Assembly: GCA_040881505.1 (NCBI GenBank)
Contig: JBBEDC010000012.1
Span: 1 to 40,361 of the forward strand
Direction: 5' to 3'
From: JBBEDC01 sp040881505
GTDB taxonomy: Bacteria > Patescibacteriota > Andersenbacteria > UBA10190
Length of the DNA stretch: 40,361 nucleotides
Part shown: positions 34,507 to 40,361 of the stretch, piece after piece
How the letters are laid out: each line of letters starts with the position of its first letter
Position numbering within the stretch: the first letter of the stretch is position 1
Translations under genes and position numbers: made by a program
The notes under the pieces: model-generated
What the model saw: only the letters and a program-made list of their open reading frames with translations
Databases searched by the model: none
Told to the model about the DNA's origin: nothing

Positions 34507-34989
34507 TCACTGCTGTCCGCTTTGCCGGTGCAGCTCTGCCAGGTGGAGTGCCTCTTCGACTCTCTGGGGCTGCATTTTCTGGAGTTCGCGGATGAAATCC
34601 GGATTCTCATCCACGAAGCGGGACACTGTCGGCGCGCGGAGAGTGTCGTGCTTCTTGGCGACTATTATCTTTCTCCAGTCGCTGTGCCAGACGCGTATAG
34701 CTAACAGTATCGGAATTCCAAAAGCAAGATACACGACTGAAGCGCCCCAAGGATCAGGTGCGCTAAACAGCAAAGCCACATAGGCAAGGAAGAGCAGCCC
34801 ACAAGCCATCACCATTGTGCGAGTGCTGAGCGACGGGCACCTGTGTGACAGGAGTGTTTCGAGCTCCTCCGCCTTCTTCGCGCCCTCTTGCGTCAGCTCG
34901 AATTGGTCCTCTCGATCCTCCTTGATCTCCTGAAGGCCGTTCGGACCCTCTACTTTGTGGATCCAAACGTGCCGCTCGTAGTACCGCAT
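34507..34989 (-). CDS. Two-helix membrane protein, single-gene cassette
   Basis: I do not recognise a family. The 160-residue product has a charged N-terminal part (RYYERHVWIHKVEG), a helix rich in Glu and Lys (TQEGAKKAEELETLL), two membrane helices (about residues 58-76 and 83-100) and a charged C-terminal tail. Both ends are predicted on the same side. The start is secured by AGGAGGTGA (34994-35002), an almost perfect anti-16S match four bases before the ATG, the strongest Shine-Dalgarno site in the window. An in-frame start at 35022 is therefore rejected. It ends in a perfect-stem terminator. Confidence 0.75.
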   Translation of the reverse strand: MRYYERHVWIHKVEGPNGLQEIKEDREDQFELTQEGAKKAEELETLLSHRCPSLSTRTMVMACGLLFLAYVALLFSAPDPWGASVVYLAFGIPILLAIRVWHSDWRKIIVAKKHDTLRAPTVSRFVDENPDFIRELQKMQPQRVEEALHLAELHRQSGQQ

Positions 34990-35155
34990 TAGTTCACCTC
35001 CTACCTGTTTGAGTGTACACACTGCTAAATAGCTCGCTTGTCTGAGCAGTGGAATCAGACACCATATTAAAGCACAATATCAATGAATAAGCAAGATTGC
35101 TTGCGCAACACTCTTCATTGTGTAAGGCTCCCCCTATTAGGTAACATACAAAGAC

Positions 35156-36505
35156 ATGAATCGTCTTACCCGCCGCATACTTCTCATAGTCTCCGTATTG
35201 GTGTTTCTCGCCATAGCTCCGGCTGTGGTGCTCTACGCTATCGGATATCGTCCGCCAACATCAGGACGGATTGTACCGGATCCCGTTGGTGTTTTGCTGG
35301 TGGATGCGATTCCTGCAAGAGCAGAGGTAGTAGTAGATGGCAAACAGGTTGGTCGTCTTCCCCGCTCAGTGTCGAACCTTGTTCCTGGAGAGGTTCTCGT
35401 AGAAATCACAAAACAGGGATACCAGCCATGGAACAAGCGGCTAGCGATTGAACCAGCTCGTGCTACTGAAGTGCGGGACGTGAGGCTTTTTCCTGAATCA
35501 CCTGCCGTAGAACAACTATTGCGGGATGTAGAAGATTTTAGCCTAGCACCGAATCGATCTCTGCTTGCCGCCGTTTCATCTGATCGGACCTTGCGCGTTA
35601 TCAGCCAGGCAGGAGAAACTCTCATTTCTCCAGTCGCCCTAGCTGGCACACCAACTGAAATTCTCTGGTCCCCCGACAGCACGTTGATCCTCATTCGTTA
35701 TGCAAATGGCGCCCACACCCTTGTTGACGTCACGAAAAAGGAAAGCATTGAAACCGTGCTTCCTCAACTAGCGTCAGCTACGCAGACTCAATGGGATCCG
35801 CGCGTACCTGGCCGCGTATTCTACGTCACTCCCGGACTCGCGCTATCTTCTACGAGTGTCCTATCAGGCACTACAACCACGCTTGTACCACGAGTAGCCT
35901 CATTCGGCGTCAGTTCCCGCCATCTGTATGTCATTAATCAGGCAGGAGAGTTTACTCGACATACGCTTCAAGGCCAGCTCGCGCATTCATTTGATCCGCT
36001 AACAGATCCAGTTCAGGGAATCGCAGTAACGCCCGCGGGAGCGGTGAGCGTGCATTTTGCGGATGGACGAGTTGGAATTTTAAATGACGACGATGAGTTA
36101 GTTGATATTGCACCGCATGCCGAGCGGGTAAGCTGGTCACCGGATGGGCGAATGCTAATGCTGCAGACGGCAGTCAGTGAGTTGCAGATGTATAACGTGG
36201 GGAATGAGAGGCGTTTTGATATTCCAATCAATCAGCTCCGTTTAGTGGTACGGCTGTCGCGCCCGATCAGTCATCCGCAATGGTTTGCCGGCGGCAACCA
36301 TCTAATCTATCAAGTGGAAGACGAAATTGTTATTACCGAAATCGATACCCGCGACTACCCTGCTACATATACACTTGATTCAACAAACACCGGAGAAGCT
36401 CATGTGTCGGTTGGTGAAGAAGGAGAAACAGTATTCTATGTTAAGCGAAACGGGGACTCGCAGAATCTTGTATTCGCGCATTTGCTAACGGCTGAAGATA
36501 GGTAA
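35156..36505 (+). CDS. PEGA-domain protein with beta-propeller-like repeats
   Basis: The 449-residue product has an N-terminal membrane helix or uncleaved signal (about residues 8-28), then a PEGA domain (about 42-110: VLLVDAIPARAEVVVDGKQVGRLP with PGEVLVEITKQGYQPWNKRLAIEP). About 330 residues follow with WD40/PD40-like repeats, seen as ILWSPDSTLILIRY, RVSWSPDGRMLML and ISHPQWFAGGNHLIYQ. The layout suggests a membrane-anchored surface scaffold or binding protein. Proteins of this type recur in Patescibacteria without known function. No operon partner lies on this strand. Confidence 0.85.
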   Translation: MNRLTRRILLIVSVLVFLAIAPAVVLYAIGYRPPTSGRIVPDPVGVLLVDAIPARAEVVVDGKQVGRLPRSVSNLVPGEVLVEITKQGYQPWNKRLAIEPARATEVRDVRLFPESPAVEQLLRDVEDFSLAPNRSLLAAVSSDRTLRVISQAGETLISPVALAGTPTEILWSPDSTLILIRYANGAHTLVDVTKKESIETVLPQLASATQTQWDPRVPGRVFYVTPGLALSSTSVLSGTTTTLVPRVASFGVSSRHLYVINQAGEFTRHTLQGQLAHSFDPLTDPVQGIAVTPAGAVSVHFADGRVGILNDDDELVDIAPHAERVSWSPDGRMLMLQTAVSELQMYNVGNERRFDIPINQLRLVVRLSRPISHPQWFAGGNHLIYQVEDEIVITEIDTRDYPATYTLDSTNTGEAHVSVGEEGETVFYVKRNGDSQNLVFAHLLTAEDR

Positions 36506-36520
36506 CGCGAAGATAAGGCT

Positions 36521-36551
36521 AAAAAAATACCGCAGGCGAGGTGCCGGCGGT
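36521..36551 (-). terminator. Intrinsic terminator of csrA
   Basis: On the minus strand ACCGC-C-GGC pairs with GCC-T-GCGGT around an ACCTC loop (36529-36551), followed by seven T. The plus strand lacks a T run, so it does not clearly end the convergent PEGA gene. Confidence 0.75.
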
Positions 36552-36577
36552 GTGAGCGAAAAGGGGGCGGGCGAATG

Positions 36578-36805
36578 CTAGGCGCTCTTCTCGAGCGCGT
36601 CTTCGACTGCTTCGTCGGGCGAGGTGTGAGCATTGGCCGAGCGATCCCTTTGAATTGCGAGGTAGACTTCCTCGCGGTGGACGGAGACCTCCTTGGGAGC
36701 TTCGATGCCGAGGCGGACCTTGTCGCCGCGGATTTCGATCACCATCAGGGTGATGGAGTCCCCAATGATGATCTTCTCATCCTTCTTTCGGCTGAGAACC
36801 AGCAT
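36578..36805 (-). CDS. csrA: Carbon storage regulator CsrA
   Basis: CsrA dimers bind GGA motifs in mRNA leaders and block or stabilise translation. The 75-residue product begins MLVLSRKKDEKIIIGDSI and holds RLGIEAPKEVSVHREEV; Leu4 and Arg44, which matter for RNA contact, are both present. The C-terminal 22 residues (after YLAIQ) are a polar tail. The ATG at 36805, after AAGGAAGG, is the canonical start; upstream in-frame codons to 36901 read through the leader. Codons end mostly in C or G. It stands alone between the ribosomal-operon terminator and its own terminator. FliW, the usual protein antagonist in many phyla, is not visible in the window. Confidence 0.96.
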   Translation of the reverse strand: MLVLSRKKDEKIIIGDSITLMVIEIRGDKVRLGIEAPKEVSVHREEVYLAIQRDRSANAHTSPDEAVEDALEKSA

Positions 36806-36845
36806 GGTGTCACCTTCCTTTATGTGACAATGGGGCGGGGCGTGT

Positions 36846-36862
36846 GGCACGACCATCGTGCC
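36846..36862 (-). promoter_or_regulatory. Hairpin in the csrA leader
   Basis: GGCACGA pairs perfectly with TCGTGCC around a three-base loop, 40 bases before the csrA ATG and upstream of a Shine-Dalgarno site that contains AAGGA, a CsrA-type ANGGA motif. There is no T run, so it is a leader structure, not a terminator. Confidence 0.5.
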
Positions 36863-36883
36863 GGTGGGAATGTGCAAGCGCTC

Positions 36884-36911
36884 AGTATACCCAGTATACA
36901 CAAAAATACAA
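36884..36911 (-). promoter_or_regulatory. Candidate csrA promoter
   Basis: On the minus strand TATACT (36884-36889) is a strong -10 with TTGTAT (36906-36911) 16 bases upstream. The -35 lies inside the terminator stem of the ribosomal operon. A second TATACT (36893-36898) forms a short direct repeat with the first. Confidence 0.5.
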
Positions 36912-36929
36912 CCCCGTGCGGGGTTGTAT
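36902..36929 (-). terminator. Terminator of the alpha ribosomal operon
   Basis: On the minus strand ATACAACCCC pairs perfectly with GGGGTTGTAT around a GCAC loop (36906-36929), followed by T residues, right after rpsI. It is the strongest stem in the window. Confidence 0.92.
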
Positions 36930-36931
36930 CG

Positions 36932-37336
36932 TTATCGCTTGCTGAACTGAGGCGCTCTGCGGGCTCCTCGAAGCCCTGGTTTCTTACGCTCCTTCGCACG
37001 CGGGTCGCGGGTTAGCAGGCCTGCTTTTCGCAGCTGCTTCTTGTATCCCTCATCGACTCCAATGAGGGCGCGGGCCATAGCCAGGCTGGCTGCCTGAGCC
37101 TGGGCCAGTTTGCCCCCACCCTGAACCTTTAACCGAAATCCATACACATCATCCTGAGATGAAGTTGTGAGGGTGCGCAGGGCAATAGATCGCATGATCG
37201 CAGTTGTAAAATATTCTTCAAACGGCTTCTCGTTTACAGTGCGCGCCTTGTCTTCTGTAGTTAACAGCACTTGTGCAATCGCTGTTTTGCGGCGACCGAG
37301 TCCGTGAATTCCTTTTGTAGTAGTTGTATCGCTCAT
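36932..37336 (-). CDS. rpsI: 30S ribosomal protein S9
   Basis: S9 is part of the 30S head, with its C-terminal tail reaching the P-site tRNA. The 134-residue product has GLGRRKTAIAQVLL at the N-terminus, GGGKLAQAQAASLAMARAL, and the basic C-terminal tail RDPRAKERKKPGLRGARRAPQFSKR ending in the conserved SKR. It is last in the operon, 16 bases after rplM, and is followed directly by the operon terminator. Confidence 0.98.
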   Translation of the reverse strand: MSDTTTTKGIHGLGRRKTAIAQVLLTTEDKARTVNEKPFEEYFTTAIMRSIALRTLTTSSQDDVYGFRLKVQGGGKLAQAQAASLAMARALIGVDEGYKKQLRKAGLLTRDPRAKERKKPGLRGARRAPQFSKR

Positions 37337-37352
37337 ATGGTAGTTGGAAGCC

Positions 37353-37787
37353 TTAGGAAGTTATCTGCGCTTCGTGCGGATGCTCTTGAGTTGGGTACAC
37401 CAGCAGATTTTTCATCCGATGTGCTCGTAAACTATTCTTCGGCAGCATGCCAAAAACAGCCATCTGGAAAATTACGCGGGAGTCCCGCCCCATTTGATCA
37501 GCCATGTTTCGCTCTCGCAGTCCACCTGGGTACCCCGTGTATCGACGGTACATCTTTTGATCGTACTTTTTACCAGTTACCTTTACCTTGTCGGTATTTA
37601 GAACAACCACGCGAACAGGGGCTATCTGATGAGCGGCATAGTCAGTGCGGTGTTTACCGAGCAACAATTCAGCAGCATGGGTTGCGGTACGCCCGAGCGG
37701 ATCAACGCTGGCGTCAATCAGGTGCCACTCAACTTTCTTCGGAGCGGATACCGGTTTCTTCTTTGTTTTAGTAGTCGATTTTGCCAT
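37353..37787 (-). CDS. rplM: 50S ribosomal protein L13
   Basis: L13 is an early-assembling 50S protein. The 144-residue product has EWHLIDASVDPLGRTATHAAELLLGKHR, VVVLNTDKVKVTGKKYDQKMYRRYTGYPGG and AVFGMLPKNSLRAHRMKNLLVYP, all family landmarks. A lysine-rich N-terminal extension of about 15 residues (MAKSTTKTKKKPVSAPKK) precedes the usual start. It lies two bases after rplQ. Confidence 0.98.
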   Translation of the reverse strand: MAKSTTKTKKKPVSAPKKVEWHLIDASVDPLGRTATHAAELLLGKHRTDYAAHQIAPVRVVVLNTDKVKVTGKKYDQKMYRRYTGYPGGLRERNMADQMGRDSRVIFQMAVFGMLPKNSLRAHRMKNLLVYPTQEHPHEAQITS

Positions 37788-37789
37788 AG

Positions 37790-38149
37790 CTAGTTCTTGT
37801 CTATAAGTTCAACGCGCATTTGTGGAGCACTGTCAGCTCGCGTAACAGGCAGGTGCGTCAGACGCAGGTATCCGCCAGCCCGCTTGCTGTTTGCCTTCGC
37901 AATTTCCGCCAATGTATCCAAATCTTCTTTATGTAGCAATCGAGAAGTAAGCAAACGGCGGTTAGCCAGCGTCATTTCCAGCTTTGCTCGCGTAATCAGC
38001 GGCTCCACATGCTTGCGCAGCTCTTTGGCCTTTGCCTCAGTCGTAACAATTGCCCCATGGCGCAGCAGCGAGCTAGTCAAGTTCTGCATGAGCTGCTTGC
38101 GGTTGTGGCTATTACGCCCAAGTATTCGATTACTGTGCTTATGTCGCAT
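37790..38149 (-). CDS. rplQ: 50S ribosomal protein L17
   Basis: L17 lies near the peptide exit tunnel. The 119-residue product has MRHKHSNRILGRNSHNRKQLMQNLTSSLLRHG, TTEAKAKELRKHVEPLITRAK and the C-terminal GGYLRLTHLPVTRADSAPQMRVELID. It follows rpoA by 17 bases, in the usual order, and has no Shine-Dalgarno site. Confidence 0.98.
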   Translation of the reverse strand: MRHKHSNRILGRNSHNRKQLMQNLTSSLLRHGAIVTTEAKAKELRKHVEPLITRAKLEMTLANRRLLTSRLLHKEDLDTLAEIAKANSKRAGGYLRLTHLPVTRADSAPQMRVELIDKN

Positions 38150-38166
38150 GATAGTTCAAGAGATAA

Positions 38167-39129
38167 TTAGGCATTATCCGTTCCCTGTGTTCGGGTGCGG
38201 TAGTCTTCGCGAGACTTCTTCACATCTTCAATCGCCTTAGCTCCTAGACCAGGAATGTCTTGGATCTGCTCGTCCGTTAAGTCTATTACCTGTTCAACGG
38301 TTGTAATACCAATCCGCTCTAATGCGTTATGTACGCGGGATGGAAGTTGTAGAAGATTTAATGTGTTTTCCGGCATTTCAGGTTCTGGTTCCTCTGATGC
38401 CTCTTCAACCATCTGAGGACGCTGGGCAGTTAGCCGAGCTTCCAGGTCTCCTGACAGCTCTTCAAAGTGATCCTTGAGAATAGAGGCAGCCTGACTGAGT
38501 GCATTCTGAGGTGATATGGTTCCGTCAGTTGTAATAGTGAGCTTCAGTGCGTGATAGTCAGTGGCTTGTCCGACACGAACATTTTCAACTGTGAAACTAA
38601 CTCGCTCTACTGGAGTGAATACTGCGTCCAGTGCCACGGTTCCGATTGAACGCTCTCGTGCGTTTTGAGTTTCAGATGGGACGTATCCACGACCCTGTTC
38701 AACAGTACAGATAAGTTCAAGCTTAGCGTCAGCGGCAGTGAGGGTTGCGATATGGTGATCAGGATTGCCGACAGTAACCTCGGGTGGAGTTTTAAAATCA
38801 GCAGCAGTCACAGTCTTCTTGCCGGTTACATTGAGTCGGATCTCAATTGGCTCCTCGCTTTGAGAGCCAAGCTTTACTCCTTTTAGGTTCATCATGATGG
38901 ACACCAGATCCTCTTTAACACCAGGAACTGTTGAGAACTCGTGATCGGCGCCTTCTACCTTCATCTGCGTAATTGCAGCACCAGGAAGAGACGACAGCAG
39001 GACGCGTCGTAGCGCGTTTCCTACAGTAGGACCATACCCTGGGTGGTAGGGCTGAATAGTAAAGGTGGCTGTGTTAGCCTCTGTCTCCTCTGCGGAGATA
39101 TTCTCTGGGAGATAAATTGGTTGTAGCAT
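38167..39129 (-). CDS. rpoA: DNA-directed RNA polymerase subunit alpha
   Basis: The alpha dimer starts assembly of RNA polymerase. The 320-residue product has the N-terminal domain (GYGPTVGNALRRVLLSSLPGAAITQMKVEGADHEFSTVPGVKEDL) and a complete C-terminal domain (ALERIGITTVEQVIDLTDEQIQDIPGLGAKAIEDVKKS) with two helix-hairpin-helix elements, joined by an acidic linker (EEASEEPEPEMPE). Regulation through the C-terminal domain should be possible. It is between rpsD and rplQ as is standard. Confidence 0.98.
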   Translation of the reverse strand: MLQPIYLPENISAEETEANTATFTIQPYHPGYGPTVGNALRRVLLSSLPGAAITQMKVEGADHEFSTVPGVKEDLVSIMMNLKGVKLGSQSEEPIEIRLNVTGKKTVTAADFKTPPEVTVGNPDHHIATLTAADAKLELICTVEQGRGYVPSETQNARERSIGTVALDAVFTPVERVSFTVENVRVGQATDYHALKLTITTDGTISPQNALSQAASILKDHFEELSGDLEARLTAQRPQMVEEASEEPEPEMPENTLNLLQLPSRVHNALERIGITTVEQVIDLTDEQIQDIPGLGAKAIEDVKKSREDYRTRTQGTDNA

Positions 39130-39163
39130 AGGTCGTGAATTACCAATGAATAATTAATTATTA

Positions 39164-39766
39164 TTATCGCGCGAAAAGCTCAACGATTGCCCGGATATCA
39201 ACACCAAGGGCTGCTTCTTCGGCAGTGGGCAAGTTCGTTACTTTAAAACTAAATGCCTTTGGTGTCAACTCGATCCACGAAGGAACACGGGCATTCTGAA
39301 CTCGCTTCTCGAAGTTCGTGAAATATGCTGAAGATTGCTTGCTCTGGCGGACTGCTATCTCGTCTCCGGGGCGCAGGAGGTAAGATGGAATATCAACCGA
39401 ACGACCGTTTACCTGGAAAAACCGGTGAGTGGTCATCTGGCGGGCCTGCTTGCGGGTCTGAGCAAAACCAGATCGGAAGATAGCGTTATCGAGGCGGCGT
39501 TCTAGTAGCACAACCAAGTTATCACCTGTTTGTCCGCCAGCACGCTTGGCTTCACGATAGTACTTGCGAAGCTGTTCTTCTCGGATGCCGAACGTTCCTT
39601 TGAGGTCCTGCTTTTCTTGAAGCTGGGTACCATACTGGCTCTTGCGTCGAGGACGTTTGCCTCGGAGTTGCTGCTGAGATCGTCCAGCGCCACCTCCAGG
39701 GGTGTTCTGTGTTGGAGCTGCGGCCGCCTTCTCTGCTGGTGCTTTCGTTGTAGTTTCTTCGTTCAT
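39164..39766 (-). CDS. rpsD: 30S ribosomal protein S4 with atypical N-terminus
   Basis: S4 starts assembly of the 30S body. The 200-residue product has an ordinary S4 core from SQYGTQLQEKQDLKGTFGIREEQL and the S4 RNA-binding domain NLVVLLERRLDNAIFRSGFAQTRKQARQMTTHRFFQVNGRSVDIPS, ending normally. The first about 42 residues are unusual: an Ala/Pro/Gly/Gln-rich stretch (EETTTKAPAEKAAAAP then GGGAGRSQQQL) stands where S4 normally has the MARY-x-GP segment with an RR-x-G element. The usual PGQHG motif is not recognisable either; only PGGGAG is present. Confidence 0.97.
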   Translation of the reverse strand: MNEETTTKAPAEKAAAAPTQNTPGGGAGRSQQQLRGKRPRRKSQYGTQLQEKQDLKGTFGIREEQLRKYYREAKRAGGQTGDNLVVLLERRLDNAIFRSGFAQTRKQARQMTTHRFFQVNGRSVDIPSYLLRPGDEIAVRQSKQSSAYFTNFEKRVQNARVPSWIELTPKAFSFKVTNLPTAEEAALGVDIRAIVELFAR

Positions 39767-39784
39767 AAATACGTAGTGGTTATG

Positions 39785-40183
39785 TTATACGCGGCGGCGC
39801 TTAGGTGGTCGAACTCCGTTGTGTGGGATGGGGGTGATATCTCGAATGGAGGTGATCATCAAACCGCTCGAGCTAAACGCACGCACGGCTGATTCGCGAG
39901 CACTCCCGATACCGCGAACAACAATTTCCGCCTCTTCCATGCCAAACGGCTTTAGTCGCTCCATTACGTCCGCAACAGCCCGTCCGGCAGCGTATGGGGT
40001 TGCCTTACGAGCGCCGGAAAACCCTACCCGACCAGCGCTGCTGCTTGCCAGAACATTTCCGGCAGCGTCAGCAATAGTCACCAGGGTATTGTTGTAGGTG
40101 GACTGGATGGTGATAATCCCCTGCTTGACCTTGCGGCGGCCTTTTGATTTCTTCTTGGTAGTAGTTTTAGTTGCTTTTGCCAT
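39785..40183 (-). CDS. rpsK: 30S ribosomal protein S11
   Basis: S11 lies on the 30S platform near the mRNA exit. The 132-residue product has a lysine-rich N-terminal extension (TKTTTKKKSKGRRKVK), then GIITIQSTYNNTLVTIADAAGNVLASSSAG, FSGARKATPYAAGRAV, and the C-terminal DITPIPHNGVRPPKRRRV. Length and sequence are otherwise normal. It follows rpsM by 18 bases and has no Shine-Dalgarno site. Confidence 0.98.
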   Translation of the reverse strand: MAKATKTTTKKKSKGRRKVKQGIITIQSTYNNTLVTIADAAGNVLASSSAGRVGFSGARKATPYAAGRAVADVMERLKPFGMEEAEIVVRGIGSARESAVRAFSSSGLMITSIRDITPIPHNGVRPPKRRRV

Positions 40184-40201
40184 AGGTAAATAAGTGCAGG
40201 A

Positions 40202-40361
40202 TTAGGTCTTTTCAGCTGCTGATTTCTTTCCGCTTCCAGCTGTTCTACGAACGTTGCCGCGCACTGTGCGGTTATTTGTCTTGGTGCGCTGACCGCGCAC
40301 GGGCAGCCCCTTTGCATGCCGGCTGCCGCGGTAGCTGTTAATGTCCTTGAATCGCTTAATA
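40202..40361 (-). CDS. rpsM: 30S ribosomal protein S13, C-terminal part
   Basis: The window edge cuts this gene. The readable 52 residues are the S13 C-terminus: a helix end LKRFKDINSYRGSRHAKGLP followed by VRGQRTKTNNRTVRGN and a basic tail ending SAAEKT. These contain the family signature RG-x-RH-x-x-x-LPVRGQRTKTN. It is the first visible gene of the alpha operon here; the start lies beyond position 40361. Confidence 0.95.
   Translation of the reverse strand, partial: IKRFKDINSYRGSRHAKGLPVRGQRTKTNNRTVRGNVRRTAGSGKKSAAEKT

Noticed and set aside
1..40361. CRISPR arrays, insertion sequences or rRNA genes
   Set aside because: No regularly spaced repeats, transposase motifs, terminal inverted repeats or rRNA-like stretches were seen on reading both strands.

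Overview
The window reads as a piece of a small, streamlined bacterial chromosome, most likely a member of the Candidate Phyla Radiation (Patescibacteria, Parcubacteria-like). This is inferred from short intergenic gaps, many one- to four-base stop/start overlaps, trimmed housekeeping proteins (short DnaX, a ProRS without its editing insertion, an S4 with an atypical N-terminus), a mostly non-Shine-Dalgarno style of initiation, and family content typical of that group (GtrA, a PEGA/beta-propeller protein, a solitary HTH plus LAGLIDADG-like protein). TAA, TAG and TGA are all used as ordinary stops, so the TGA=Gly lineages are unlikely.

Layout. Positions 1-2.5 kb are accessory: a small membrane protein, a coiled-coil protein, a cyclodipeptide synthase (CDPS) 70 bases downstream of and co-oriented with tRNA-Gln(UUG), and an HTH/LAGLIDADG-like protein. 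Next come dnaX, a three-gene membrane operon (conserved unknown, GtrA, DUF2784-like) and a GT-C glycosyltransferase. From 7.2 to 18 kb, all on the minus strand, are two wall, division and translation operons: greA-lysS-serS-ftsQ, and rseP-proS-mreB-mreC-mreD-mrdA. A broken NYN-nuclease gene follows, then secD-secF-holB-frr (18.8-22.3 kb). The 22.5-26.7 kb stretch is mixed accessory: unknown proteins, a holin-like membrane protein, a TIM-barrel protein, a methyltransferase, a deoxyribosyltransferase-like protein and a flavin split-barrel protein. It is followed by secA, an unknown 273-residue protein, hpf, a glycosyltransferase, murA with a second mreB, a PEGA/propeller protein and csrA. The right end is the alpha ribosomal operon (rpsM-rpsK-rpsD-rpoA-rplQ-rplM-rpsI) ending in a strong terminator.

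How the parts fit. MurA, PBP2, MreBCD, two MreB paralogues and FtsQ show that the cell makes peptidoglycan and controls its shape. SecA, SecDF and RseP provide protein export and membrane proteolysis. DnaX and the delta-prime-like protein belong to the clamp loader.

Two things stand out. First, there is a compact CDPS with complete catalytic signatures but no visible tailoring gene. Second, eight single genes are scattered between the housekeeping operons, each with a good Shine-Dalgarno site, its own intrinsic terminator and, in three cases, a recognisable promoter; several also favour C-ending codons. They encode CsrA, a methyltransferase, an NYN protein, a zinc-ribbon miniprotein and unknowns. 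Thirteen housekeeping starts I inspected had no Shine-Dalgarno site. These eight cassettes look like a separately acquired or separately regulated gene class.
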